The notes: generated from the sequence alone by a model not told the origin. A stretch of 64,000 nucleotides of DNA from Peptococcaceae bacterium BICA1-7 (GCA_000802095.1 JUEB01000015.1:172078-236077), one strand, 5' to 3'. Numbered from the stretch's first letter, positions 34,001-42,059 are shown. Program-made: numbers and translations.

Positions 34001-36075
34001 CAATCCTCCGACATTGATGGACCAAATTGCAGGAATATTTCCTTTGACCGCAATACTTTTTCATAAATCTCTTCTATCAGTTTAATAAGATTATCCCATG
34101 GGTCACGATGTATGCCACCATTTTGACCAGCAGATATAGCAGCTAAACGCCATTCCGGACCTTCCTGCAACGGACTAATCGACCGTATAATGCGTTCAAG
34201 TAAGTCCTTAATCTCATCCGGCGTTTTGTGCGTCGGCAATTCTGCCCAAAGGTCTCGTCTATAATCAAGGTTTTCTTTTAATAAACGTGACCTTTCATTA
34301 ACCAGATAAGTAAATTCGTCAGGAAGGATTAATTTCACTGGATCAGGCAGGTCATATGCTAATTCTCTTTCTTCTTCAGAAGTTAACAAGACATTCGTGT
34401 GGTAAAGTTCCGCCAGTTCACCCGGTGATAAGGGAATGGGGGCACCAAAAGCAACAGGCGATGGTATCCATGACATATTCTCTTCGCCCTTTGCTACACG
34501 GCGGGCTGCCTGGGACGGCGGGTATTCCTCTCCTGCTACTACGACCGGCCTGTATTCATCCTGCCGGGCTAATAGCAACTGTTGTCGTGCTTCACGCAAT
34601 TGACGCAGCAGTTCAAGGCGCTCGCGATACAATGATGCGGCGCTTCGCTCCAGTGAATCTAAGTCTGCATTTGCCAGACGCTCGGTAATCGCATCTATCG
34701 CACTTTCCATTTGGGAGCGACTGTCGTCGCGCATTAAGGATACACATAATGGCTGCAAAGGCTCAACCACTTTTTCGTGTAAAACTTTTAAAGCTTTGGC
34801 TGTATGGCTTGTAACCAGAACGCTTTTACCCCAGGAAAGAAAATGACTTAGTAAATTTGCTATCGTGTGCGTTTTACCGGTGCCAGGAGGTCCCTGCACC
34901 AGTACTGCACCATGTTTTTCGAGAGAACGGGCAATCTGAACTTGTTCCGCATTGGCTTCTTTGCTCAAAAGAATGTCTTCATCTTCACCGTTAGGGTTTG
35001 AATCTGCCGGCCGACCATCATCATCAAAATCACTTTTCTGCAGTTCTATCCCTACAATATTGTTTAGAAAAGCAGGTTTATCTTCACAAAGGGAGAGATC
35101 TTTTAAAATGGATTCAATTGCAGCACTGAAACCCAGTGTGCGGTTTCTTAGAAATATAACGGGATCACGGCCTATAAGAGGCACGTTTATTTCCTCTTTG
35201 GGTGAGTCATGTCCTATAAACCTGCCATGAGGCGATAACTGTGTAGCAACCCTTTTAAAGTATTCAGATGTTTTGTCCTCTGCCAATGGGTGCCACCCAC
35301 CATTTTCCATGTCCTCTCGACAATTACCTATTGCCAGCGCGCTAACCTCAGGGATGGAACGAAGCAACGCTGTGTATAGTTCGGTGGGATGATCAGTCTC
35401 GACAAGCGTGAACTCAGGCACTGAAGGATCGAACTGCAAAAAAAGACGCTGTAACAAAATTGGGTGACACACATTGCCACCCTCACTACGTAGCCAATTA
35501 AGCAAACCATCACCCAACACCAGCTCTACCCTTTCAGATTCCCGCTCAAGTTGGGCATAAAGGCTGTACAACTTCTCAAAGATAGACATAGCACGGCGCG
35601 CCGGCCTTTCAGATTTAACCCAATTATCATGACTAGCCACCCATATTTTTAATATTTCGGTCCTAGAAGGATCATCCTTAAAATGAACAGTCTGATTTTG
35701 ACCTTTTTCGTCTGTTTCTTCAAGTGTCTCATACACTTTAACTGTTCCATCTACGCTTTGCCATCCATTTTGAAGCCAGTCGGCAATCTCTGCAGGTGGC
35801 TCTGGTGCACGCTTAAGTTCTGGCCTATTGACTTTCAAAATAAAGTTATCACCAGTTTGGACTACTTCAGACTCATCACTATCTAATACTATGTCTACTT
35901 TGCCACACTGGACTGTTGGATGCTCTGGCAAATCATGAAACCACAACACCCACGGCTGCTCGTTAATATTCTTCCTTACCGGGTTTTGTAATTGATCTAA
36001 CGCCTGGATGTAACGATATACTTGAGTAAGCCTTTTTATCGCCAGCTCTTTTGTTTCGCCGTTTAACATCTTCAT
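31048..36075 (-). CDS. Very large SF1 helicase with Vsr-like nuclease domain
   Basis: The start is placed at ATG 36075 after GGTGGGG, giving 1,675 residues. After an N-terminal domain of about 380 residues there is an SF1 (UPF1/DNA2-like) helicase with Walker A GPPGTGKT near residue 395. A long coiled insertion follows, then Walker B VVIIDEASQAD near residue 1080 and the late motifs GDNEQVSP, QFQGDERDVIF and ASRARNQMWV. Around residues 1400-1450 a Vsr/DUF559-type nuclease domain reads AVECDGDRWHTEENLRDD and GWRFVRIRG. A charged linker and a small C-terminal domain complete it. Such helicase-nuclease giants occur in defence islands, for example Hhe-type proteins. I do not see the DUF4011 domain of Hhe, so this is a relative. 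It is transcribed towards the Qat operon. Confidence 0.88.
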   Translation of the reverse strand: MKMLNGETKELAIKRLTQVYRYIQALDQLQNPVRKNINEQPWVLWFHDLPEHPTVQCGKVDIVLDSDESEVVQTGDNFILKVNRPELKRAPEPPAEIADWLQNGWQSVDGTVKVYETLEETDEKGQNQTVHFKDDPSRTEILKIWVASHDNWVKSERPARRAMSIFEKLYSLYAQLERESERVELVLGDGLLNWLRSEGGNVCHPILLQRLFLQFDPSVPEFTLVETDHPTELYTALLRSIPEVSALAIGNCREDMENGGWHPLAEDKTSEYFKRVATQLSPHGRFIGHDSPKEEINVPLIGRDPVIFLRNRTLGFSAAIESILKDLSLCEDKPAFLNNIVGIELQKSDFDDDGRPADSNPNGEDEDILLSKEANAEQVQIARSLEKHGAVLVQGPPGTGKTHTIANLLSHFLSWGKSVLVTSHTAKALKVLHEKVVEPLQPLCVSLMRDDSRSQMESAIDAITERLANADLDSLERSAASLYRERLELLRQLREARQQLLLARQDEYRPVVVAGEEYPPSQAARRVAKGEENMSWIPSPVAFGAPIPLSPGELAELYHTNVLLTSEEERELAYDLPDPVKLILPDEFTYLVNERSRLLKENLDYRRDLWAELPTHKTPDEIKDLLERIIRSISPLQEGPEWRLAAISAGQNGGIHRDPWDNLIKLIEEIYEKVLRSKEIFLQFGPSMSEDCLPGHIEQVISDIIQHLNRGGKLGRWKLLMNREWKTLCEHARVNQHPPSELIHFQALHALVNIKADRKKLIERWERQVTVLGGPAAAELGQEPEHACYQLCSFIKQSLDWHSSVWATLENELVQIGFRWDAFLNEMPVNLSYNGELLKLRDAVLEKLSLVIEAHTNRLIFNHIEARLHNLSGLLEIIGGNESTSGLLHRLSISVKKLDSREYHESFRQLVDLKAKRELLKRRQVLLTKMERVAPSWATAIRGRDGLHGGHEVPGDPLDSWLWRQLNDELKVRAHKSMEELQGTIVQLSENLRGITAKLVEKKAWAAQIRRTSLEQQQALHGWKLLMGKIGKGTGTRVPRLLAEARKLMPVCQTAVPVWIMPLSRVAENFQPGKNFFDVVIIDEASQADVMALVALYMGRQVIVVGDNEQVSPLAVGQKQDEVQKLIDEHMKDIPNYQLYDGLFSVYDLGMTAFKPVCLREHFRCVSPIIQFSNHLSYDGKIKPLRDDSDVLCRPFTVAYRVEGDTSRNGKVNEKEALAIASLTVACTEQPEYKDASFGVISMLGDEQAVLIDSLLQRYLPSSEYTRRRIQCGNSAQFQGDERDVIFLSLVDAGTEEGTLRLLSGGHQNMYKKRFNVAASRARNQMWVVYSLNPEINLQPGDLRRRLIQHAKDPGALMRLLETHEERTESEFERLVMQRLIQAGYRVKAQFAVGAYRIDMVVEGGGKRLAVECDGDRWHTEENLRDDMARQMILERMGWRFVRIRGGQFFRNPNKAMEPVFERLRVLEIPPEGPGAITDAADSISTELKDRILSRAAEIRQEWEESGEESYIRPNRKGKFKKQSHFQSKISNKLSESLANEQNEVVKTLEDSASNGDEEIAKKEINSDLSNRHSAQNTLLEEREQITTSLNGTNESQRTEKGSISSREELFNIMVFLERKGLKIVDKRPAGGALWVVGGLELSKTMEELKAMGIRFSFTEKGGRATRNKPGWFRK

Positions 36076-36081
36076 CCCCAC

Positions 36082-36729
36082 CTGGTCTTCTAATTATCAT
36101 CGGAGAACCCGCAAAAATAATCGTTATAGTATTTGCGAGGACCAGTAATATATAGGCCCCCATAAAGTACTAAACCTCCAGCAGTACTCCTCTTTGTATT
36201 ATGTTGCAGCACAATCATAAAAATGAGTAACTGCAGAGTAGATATAACAACGATTCCCAAGAACATGTTGTCAAGAGCAAAGTTTTTTTGTTGACGGAAT
36301 ATCTTATACTTCGCATGTTTTCAGGATATTCCTGCAAAATCCTAATGAGGGAAAGCTTTCTAAAACCAGCCTAAAAAACTGCCCCGCCTGTTATGTGCGG
36401 CTTCCACAGAACAGGCAGAGCGGACCATGAAAAACTTTTTTAGTATTTTTGGGTGATCCATCAGGATCTAAACAAATATTAAAAGACCACAAAGCAACAA
36501 ATCGTGGGGAGATGAAAAGTTCATTTATTAAGTAGACAGTAAGCTCAAACGGTTGGAAGTAAAAAGCCAAAAATAAAAACATTATCTGGACATATTTCCA
36601 TTACAAAGTTGTTTCTGTTTCCCACATATTCCCCCCCTGCCGAGACGCTACTTGGTAACTCTAAATAGCCGGTTTTCTAAACGATAAAGGAACAAATTAC
36701 TTCTTTTAAGCAGTCCCAAAAGCATAGGG
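36082..36729. other. Intergenic region upstream of the helicase gene
   Basis: No gene is supported in these 648 bp. One inverted repeat (GCCTGTT at 36386-36392 with AACAGGC at 36410-36416) reads on the minus strand into a T-run seven bases later and could be a weak terminator for transcription from the right. Confidence 0.35.
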
Positions 36730-37167
36730 CATCAGATAACCCTACCCCGCGACTACCACCAGCGTGATGGAATTGCCGTAGTTATACTTGAATTAAGCGA
36801 TATGGTGGACAGGCGTACCCGCAAAAATAAGTGCATGGGTAAAACGGTTTCTCTGGTGCTGAGAGACAATACTTTTAGCTGGTTGGGCCGCTTCCGGACA
36901 TTGACCAGATACACCGACCTCGCTGAGGACCTTTACGCTGCCGGGCTGTGGTTGCTGGACCAGCATTGGGGTGGGGTCCCGGTAAGAATGGTGGGCCTGT
37001 CCCTGGCAGGGCTGGTGAGCGGACACCCGGTACAGTCAGACATATTCAGCCAGTCCGAAAGGCTGGGCCGGCTGGCCCGGGCCTGCGACAGCATTCGCAA
37101 CCGCTTTGGGGAAAAGGTTATCAAGCGCGCCTCCTCCCTCACCCGATACGGTGTGGCCTATGAATAG
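36730..37167 (+). pseudogene. 3' remnant of a Y-family DNA polymerase (dinB/uvrX type)
   Basis: The frame encodes the C-terminal third of a Y-family polymerase: ITLPRDYHQRDGIAVVILEL, then GKTVSLVLRDNTFSWLGRF, LLDQHWGGVPVRMVGLSL and a final IRNRFGEKVIKRASSL. These are the little-finger domain features of the UvrX/YqjW group. The catalytic palm and fingers regions are absent upstream, with no start codon or ribosome site in the right place. It is therefore a truncated relic. The downstream overlap with a yolD-like start (ATGAATAG) preserves the normal operon arrangement. Confidence 0.85.
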
Positions 37168-37369
37168 GGGCAATAAGCTGTGGGAGGGGCATCGCCTGCT
37201 GCTGCCGGATCTAGAGGGAAAAGGCGGTTACCACCTGTGGCTGCTGTGTATTCCTGGTGGAGATCATCGGCCGGGAAGAAACCATGGCTGGCTGCCTGGC
37301 AGGCCTAAAGGAATATGGTACTCTGCAAAAGAAGGTGCCCCGCAGCACGCACGGCCCTGGACCTGGTAA
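37160..37369 (+). pseudogene. yolD-like gene remnant
   Basis: ATG 37160 overlaps the polymerase stop. The first residues, MNRGNKLWEGHRLLLPDLE, match the conserved YolD N-terminus that follows UvrX-type polymerases in Firmicutes. After about 35 residues the similarity is lost, probably by frameshift, and the frame ends early. YolD is thought to control the error-prone polymerase; this copy cannot do so. Confidence 0.75.
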
Positions 37370-37934
37370 CGAGGGCAGGCATGGAAGGGCTGAATAAGGC
37401 CTTTTCCATTGGGGTTGTCCCCGACTCGGTAGCTTGTGGCCTGTTCAGGCCCAGATAGGATAGCTGGAATAGGGGTACTTCCAATGAAGTTCATATTAAC
37501 AAATTTGGCACGTTCAGCGTTGTCTTATCAAAGCATGTGGCGGCACACACATTCGAACTCATTAAATAGCCTAGCATAATTTGCTTGCTCAGGATTCCCT
37601 GGCTGTGTTTCCATTCTTAATACCAACGAAGCTCCGCGGGTATTGCCCCGGGGTTTTTGTTGGTAGTGGTGAATATTATGCAATGGTGCTGGTGTGGGCG
37701 GCAGGAAGAGAAATGACCTGTTGCAATAATATACGACATATTATCTTGCGTGAATATAGTGCGAGAGTTAAAATGAAGACAAGGAACCAGCGGTGTATCA
37801 CTTAGGTAGCAAAAGAAAAGATATTTTTTTATCTATAAAATAACGCATAACGTGATATTATCACAATTAAACCCTGCCAATAACTTACGGTGATACAATT
37901 TCTCCAAAATTGTTAGAGTGGGGGATATTGTATC
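37370..37934. other. Non-coding region after dinB/yolD remnants
   Basis: Nothing convincing is seen in these 565 bp. They probably contain decayed sequence from the polymerase operon and the promoter region of the XRE regulator. Confidence 0.4.
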
Positions 37935-38189
37935 GTGATTAAAATACATTTGTCAAAGCTCCTTGGAGAGAGGAGATGGACCCAGGCTGATCTGGCTCGT
38001 ATAACCGGAATCAGACCAAGCACCATTGGTGATTATTATCATGAGCTGGTTGAGAGGGTAAATCTAAATCACTTGGATAAAATTTGTGAAGTCTTAGGGT
38101 GTCAAGTATCGGACGTCTTAGAATATATTCCTAAGCGGAAGAGGGCAACACGTGGCAAATCTATAAAAGAAAATCGAAAATTATGTTAA
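37935..38189 (+). CDS. XRE-family (Cro/C1-type) HTH regulator
   Basis: GTG 37935, after GTGGGGGAT, starts an 84-residue protein. Residues 4-65 form a Cro/C1-type helix-turn-helix domain (LGERRWTQADLARITGIRPSTI, then a third helix, ending in LGCQVSDVLEY). A basic tail follows. It is a one-domain DNA-binding repressor of the kind found in many mobile elements. Nothing shows its target, although palindromes abound downstream. It stands alone between decayed genes and the response regulator. Confidence 0.85.
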   Translation: MIKIHLSKLLGERRWTQADLARITGIRPSTIGDYYHELVERVNLNHLDKICEVLGCQVSDVLEYIPKRKRATRGKSIKENRKLC

Positions 38190-38288
38190 ATACACATTAT
38201 CGGTATGGTAAGAAAATATAGTTTTACGTTTGGCGCATGGGCACTCTGATCCGTGCGTTTGTATATTTTTTGACAAACTGAATGGCAA

Positions 38289-38318
38289 ACCATTGGCAAA
38301 AAGCGAAAGCCAATTGGT
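38289..38318 (+). other. Hairpin in leader of the response regulator gene
   Basis: ACCATTGGC (38289-38297) pairs with GCCAATTGGT (38309-38318, one bulged base) around a purine-rich loop. It lies about 160 bp upstream of the LytTR gene, in a stretch without coding frames. It may be part of a structured leader; no known riboswitch class is matched with confidence. Confidence 0.35.
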
Positions 38319-38474
38319 AAGAAGAAATATGCGATTAGTGTAAAATTATTTAAACCTTTGCAATTATCGTGCAATCACAAGAGTTTTAAATCACCTCAAG
38401 CACATTTAACGTTACCAGTCCCAATTTAGACATAAAATAAACGGAAAAAAATAGGGATAGGGGAGGTAATAAAA

Positions 38475-39206
38475 ATGAGTTTGACAGTGTTGATTGCAGA
38501 TGATGATCCCACAATGAGACAAATTCTTAAAAGAATAGTTAACAACGTACCCGGACTTGAGGTAATAGGGGAAGCAGAAGATGGTGTAAAGGCAATAGAA
38601 ATGTACAAAGAACTTGGCCCAAGTGTTGTTTTTATTGATATTGACATGCCAAATAAAAATGGCCTTGAATTAGCAAGGGAAATTTATGATATTAATCCCT
38701 GGACGAAATTGATTTTCTGTACCGGATTACCCGAATACAAAGGGGAGGCCTATGAAATTTTTGCCTTTAATTATGTGGATAAGCCCATTAGAGAAGATAA
38801 ATTGCATGGTATATTGAATAGGATTGTTGAAGAAGAAGTAAAGATGAAAAAGAACGCCAAGAAATTTGAAAAGCTTAAGAAGAAATATAAAGACTTAAAA
38901 AGATTTAAAATTGATTCAAATATAGTAAATGTAGCAGATATTATCTATATTGGCCGGGAAGGAAATAAGACCTTGGTGTTTCTTAAGAAGAGTGCTTACG
39001 AGACTGATGAATCATTAAATAGCCTGGAAGAACGGTTAAATGGTTACGGATTTGTAAGGACTCACAGAGGTTTCTTGGTTAATGTAAGACATATTGTTGA
39101 TATCAGCCCATACAGTAAAACCGCTTACGAAATTACAATGGACGGTTTAGATAGACGACCATTGCTACATTGGGAGAAATTAACAGAAATATATGCTTTG
39201 AAATAA
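38475..39206 (+). CDS. LytTR-family response regulator
   Basis: The 243-residue protein has a receiver domain (acidic pocket DDD at 9-11, phosphoacceptor D55 in FIDIDMP, conserved Thr in FCTGLP, Lys in VDKPI). A lysine-rich coiled linker (about residues 118-140) follows, then a LytTR DNA-binding domain (residues 140-240, with THRGFLVNVRHI). GGGAGG precedes the ATG. No histidine kinase is encoded next to it, so its signal is unknown. LytTR domains bind pairs of direct repeats. The palindrome field just downstream is a candidate target, although LytTR sites are not normally palindromic. Confidence 0.92.
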   Translation: MSLTVLIADDDPTMRQILKRIVNNVPGLEVIGEAEDGVKAIEMYKELGPSVVFIDIDMPNKNGLELAREIYDINPWTKLIFCTGLPEYKGEAYEIFAFNYVDKPIREDKLHGILNRIVEEEVKMKKNAKKFEKLKKKYKDLKRFKIDSNIVNVADIIYIGREGNKTLVFLKKSAYETDESLNSLEERLNGYGFVRTHRGFLVNVRHIVDISPYSKTAYEITMDGLDRRPLLHWEKLTEIYALK

Positions 39207-39234
39207 AAATCATAGTTTTTCGCATGTTGGATTC

Positions 39235-39467
39235 TTGTCGAAATAATGTCGTTATATGTCAGCAAAATGTTGAATGATCGTTTAATCCTTGTCGAAAACA
39301 TGTCGAAATATATTGAACGATCGTTTGTAGACATATGAATGATCACTCATTTTTTCTAGGTGATCATTCATATATAAAAAAGTAAGTAATTATATTTTAA
39401 AAATCTCTGCAAATACCTAACATTAAAGGTTTTGAGGCTGTTTTGATTGTTTATGAGTGATCATTCA
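39235..39467. repeat. Palindrome and TTGTCG motif array before the recombinase
   Basis: Motif 1 is the 14-mer TGAATGATCACTCA at 39336-39349, whose exact reverse complement is at 39454-39467. Related half sites are TGAATGATCG (39271-39280), TGAACGATCG (39314-39323) and TGATCATTCA (39361-39370). ATATGAATGATCAC (39333-39346) and GTGATCATTCATAT (39360-39373) form a perfect 14-bp inverted repeat with a 13-base centre. Motif 2, T(T/G)TCG, recurs as TTGTCG/ATGTCG pairs at 39235-39251 and 39289-39305. The field fits a regulator or recombinase accessory binding region. Confidence 0.75.
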
Positions 39468-39791
39468 TTATGAGATGTTAATTGCTGGCCCTAATTTCTT
39501 GGGAATATTGGCATGTGAAGTTATTTGTCGAAAAATCTTTTTTGGGCCTAAAATCACGCATATCGACTCAAATTCCCTAAAATGCTGCGTGTTTCATAAT
39601 AACATAATTAGTGTCCACATATATTACCATTGCTGTTAACTATTACATGGCAATGTTTTTTTCTTTTGGCTAAAATCCTTTTAAAGATTAATGAACACAT
39701 AAAAAACTTTTTCTGGGTGACAGGGTATTGTCGGCTGGCGTGGTATAGTATTTTCTTATAAATAGAACATGTGTTTGGGGGGGATGATCGA

Positions 39792-40007
39792 GTGAATGCC
39801 GAGGTGAGATGTAAACTTGCTATTGGAGATATGTATAATGGTACAGGCAAGATTAAACTTAACCCAAAAAAAGAAAAACCGTTATTGGATATTCCCAAGA
39901 ATATGGACGTAATTATTTACCCGGGCTTATCGGTGGACTACAAAATACATGATAATGTGATCTATATAAGCCCGGATAAGGTTAGGAGAATGATAAAGGA
40001 AATTTAG
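39792..40007 (+). CDS. Small protein upstream of the serine recombinase
   Basis: GTG 39792 has a strong GGGGGGG ribosome site 8 bases upstream and gives 71 residues. The sequence is beta-rich (VNAEVRCKLAIGDMYNGTG ... VIIYPGLSVDYKI) with a basic C-terminal helix (SPDKVRRMIKEI). I recognise no family. It sits between the palindrome array and the recombinase gene, 41 bp before it, and is probably co-transcribed. In this position a recombination directionality factor or regulator would be expected, but there is no sequence proof. Confidence 0.55.
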   Translation: MNAEVRCKLAIGDMYNGTGKIKLNPKKEKPLLDIPKNMDVIIYPGLSVDYKIHDNVIYISPDKVRRMIKEI

Positions 40008-40048
40008 TTCTTTATAATGAATTATTTGCATTAAAGGGTGTGCTGTAT

Positions 40049-41776
40049 ATGAATTTCAGGGTGAATTCACAGACAAATAATAGACAGGTGCGGTATGCTG
40101 TTGCCCAGGGTAGGGTAAGTAGCGAGGATCAAAGGCGTAAGGGTGTTTCCTTGGATGCCCAAAGGCATAATATAGAGAAATGGTCCACTGATAATAATGT
40201 TGTCATACTTAAAGAGTCATATTTCGATCATTCCGCTTACCGGGGTCTTGATGAGGAGCAGGAATTTTTAGACCTCATTGAATTTGCCAAGAACGACCGG
40301 CGGGTATCGTTATTTCTCGTAGACGAGAAAAGTCGCTTTGCCCGCTCCAGGTACACCAGGATTGTATATGAAGAGGAGCTGCGCCGCGCCGGCGTTAAAA
40401 TACATGCTGTCAGTGAGCCAAACTATGACACAAAGACGGTACACGGTGTATGGATGGACGGCATTTCTATCACCAAAAATGAGGCCATGTCCATTGAAAT
40501 TGCCTACCACACCCGTAAGGGGATGAAGGAGAATGTCTCCCAGCGGGATCAGGAGACTGGATACTGTTATAAGAACGGTGGACCGCCGGCATATGGATAT
40601 AAACATGTCCGGGTGACCAGGGGGAAGGATCGCCGTGGCAAGGACTTGGTTAAGCTCATCTGGGATATTGATGAGGAGAGAGGCGGAATAGTTCGCCAGA
40701 TAGTTATAGACTACTGGCTGCGGAAAAAATGGTCCTGGAAAATGATCCGGGACTGGCTTAACGGGCAAAGCATTCCCTCACCCAGGGGAGGATTATGGGG
40801 TATTAGCACTATCAGAGAAATATGCATCAGGGCACTGGAGGGTGAATATACCGGTACGGCATTCTGGAACAGGACAGGAAAGGACATGCGGGGCGGCGGC
40901 CAGAAATGGAAGGACCCTGAGGAGTGGATTGTGGTTGAAGATGCCCACCCGGTCATAATTTCACCTGAAGAGTTGCAGGAGCTAAAGGCGGAGAGGGGTC
41001 CGGAAATGGAAAAGAGAAAGGGGACTAACGGAACCGGCGTTCCCAAAAACATGAATAGTCGTTGGCTTCTTTCGGGGCTAAACGCCATGGGCGAACCTTT
41101 CTTTCGCTGTCTTAACGGTGACGACCATAGCTTTGTGGGGAATCAGGTTCACGAATATTTATTTTATATTTGCAATAAATATAAAAATTACGGCCCGGCA
41201 GGCTGTGACAAGCCTCTATGGATTAAAAAAGAATTTGAGAAAGACGTCGTAAATGCTATTATTGAGAGGTTTACCGACGAGAGGATCCGGGAGTTGGTGG
41301 AGCAGGTGAACGGCCAGCTGGCAATTGATCAGAATGACTTTTCGGAAGCCAGGAAGCACATTGAAAAAGAGATGGACAAGAACGACCGGGAAACCAAGAC
41401 ACTCATGGAGGCTATTAAAAGCGCTGGTGCGAAAGGCAAAATTATACTTCTTGGAGAGCTCGAGTCCCTGGCCGAGCAGAAGGATGCCCTCGTTGCACAG
41501 ATGGGCGAGCTTAGCAAGGAGAGGCCGCAGATAAAGCCGTTGTTTGAGAGTGATATAAAAAATAAGATAAAAAGCATTGAAAAAATAATGGAGTCCGGCA
41601 CTAACAAGGATAAAAGGGATATTATACGGGTATTTATTCATAGCATCGAGATGGACCCCGGGACGGAAACAGCCCACATTAACTTTTTTGCTGACCCGTT
41701 CCCCACAAAAATAAAAACTGGCAATCTCAAGGATTTGCCAGTTAGGATTTTTGATGGAGGCGACACCCAGATTTGA
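40049..41776 (+). CDS. Large serine recombinase at the island end
   Basis: ATG 40049 follows AAAGGGTG by 8 bases and gives 575 residues. The N-terminal resolvase domain has the catalytic serine S24 in GRVSSEDQ and the arginine-rich SRFARSR motif. The central Recombinase domain (GGPPAYGYKHV onward) is intact, and a C-terminal coiled coil lies at about residues 425-510. The zinc-ribbon region is unusual: the first CxxC pair is replaced (SGLNAMGEPFFRC), so only the later Cys residues remain. The last seven codons and the stop lie inside the 3' end of tRNA-Cys. It is probably the integrase that placed the island at this tRNA. Confidence 0.92.
   Translation: MNFRVNSQTNNRQVRYAVAQGRVSSEDQRRKGVSLDAQRHNIEKWSTDNNVVILKESYFDHSAYRGLDEEQEFLDLIEFAKNDRRVSLFLVDEKSRFARSRYTRIVYEEELRRAGVKIHAVSEPNYDTKTVHGVWMDGISITKNEAMSIEIAYHTRKGMKENVSQRDQETGYCYKNGGPPAYGYKHVRVTRGKDRRGKDLVKLIWDIDEERGGIVRQIVIDYWLRKKWSWKMIRDWLNGQSIPSPRGGLWGISTIREICIRALEGEYTGTAFWNRTGKDMRGGGQKWKDPEEWIVVEDAHPVIISPEELQELKAERGPEMEKRKGTNGTGVPKNMNSRWLLSGLNAMGEPFFRCLNGDDHSFVGNQVHEYLFYICNKYKNYGPAGCDKPLWIKKEFEKDVVNAIIERFTDERIRELVEQVNGQLAIDQNDFSEARKHIEKEMDKNDRETKTLMEAIKSAGAKGKIILLGELESLAEQKDALVAQMGELSKERPQIKPLFESDIKNKIKSIEKIMESGTNKDKRDIIRVFIHSIEMDPGTETAHINFFADPFPTKIKTGNLKDLPVRIFDGGDTQI
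41707..41743 (-). terminator. Terminator of tRNA-Gly/Cys unit, inside recombinase gene
   Basis: On the minus strand AACTGGCAA pairs perfectly with TTGCCAGTT across 10 bases, and TTTATTTTT follows. It begins 12 bases past the tRNA-Cys end. The hairpin lies within the last codons of the serine recombinase, so the island supplies the terminator of the host tRNA transcript. Confidence 0.85.
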
Positions 41777-41829
41777 ACTGGGGAATGGAGGATTTGCAGT
41801 CCTCTGCCTTACCACTTGGCTATGTCGCC
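41755..41829 (-). tRNA. tRNA-Cys (GCA)
   Basis: A 75-nt cloverleaf with acceptor GGCGACA/TGTCGCC, anticodon loop ACTGCAAAT (GCA), T-loop TTCAAAT and encoded CCA. Its last 22 bases overlap the recombinase gene on the other strand, marking a probable attachment site. Confidence 0.97.
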
Positions 41830-41837
41830 ACATAAAA

Positions 41838-41912
41838 TGGAGCGGAAGACGAGATTCGAACTCGCGACCCTCGCCTTGGCAAGGCGATGCTCTACCACTG
41901 AGCTACTTCCGC
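41838..41912 (-). tRNA. tRNA-Gly (GCC)
   Basis: A 75-nt cloverleaf with acceptor GCGGAAG/CTTCCGC, anticodon loop CTTGCCAAG (GCC), T-loop TTCGAAT and encoded CCA. It lies 8 bp upstream of tRNA-Cys in the same transcript. Confidence 0.97.
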
Positions 41913-41929
41913 ATGCTTTTTTTATGGTC

Positions 41930-41949
41930 GGCCGAAGGGCCTCTTTTTT
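41930..41949 (+). terminator. Plus-strand terminator between tRNA-Gly and its promoter
   Basis: GGCC (41930-41933) GAAG GGCC (41938-41941) is followed by TCTTTTTT on the plus strand. It could stop transcription running through the tRNAs from the island. Confidence 0.45.
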
Positions 41950-41960
41950 GCTGCCTTTAT

Positions 41961-41990
41961 ATATTAGCACAGTCCCGGAACGCTTGTCAA
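41961..41990 (-). promoter_or_regulatory. Promoter of tRNA-Gly/Cys
   Basis: On the minus strand TTGACA (41990-41985) and TAATAT (41966-41961) are 18 bases apart, about 50 bp upstream of tRNA-Gly. Confidence 0.75.
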
Positions 41991-42059
41991 GTCAGCATTT
42001 ATTGGAATTTTTGTATCTCCCGGGGGCTTTTTTTAGACTTATTTTTTTCCCGCCTGAGT

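Larger units (their letters stand above)
1..41776. mobile_element. Genomic island / ICE, left end outside window
   Basis: Conjugation genes (1-11400), two site-specific recombinases (tyrosine type at 23802, serine type at 40049), defence genes, a decayed insertion sequence and gene remnants are packed together. Base composition alternates between GC-balanced ICE genes and clearly AT-rich inserts (15960-16970, 20760-23700, 24750-29787). The right edge is best placed at the 3' end of tRNA-Cys (41755), where the serine recombinase gene ends inside the tRNA. I could not find a second copy of the tRNA-Cys 3' end, so the left attachment site is either outside the window or lost. The island may be two elements side by side: an ICE with the tyrosine recombinase (1 to about 24707) and a second island with the serine recombinase. 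Confidence 0.75.

Noticed and set aside
34356..34688. Long plus-strand frames inside the helicase gene
   Set aside because: They are antisense shadows of a clearly conserved 1,675-residue protein.
37581..37805. A 74-codon plus-strand frame
   Set aside because: No ribosome site, no recognisable domain, and low-quality composition within a decayed region.
39235..39467. CRISPR-like repeat array
   Set aside because: Repeat units are short, variably spaced and palindromic, without regular spacers or cas genes.
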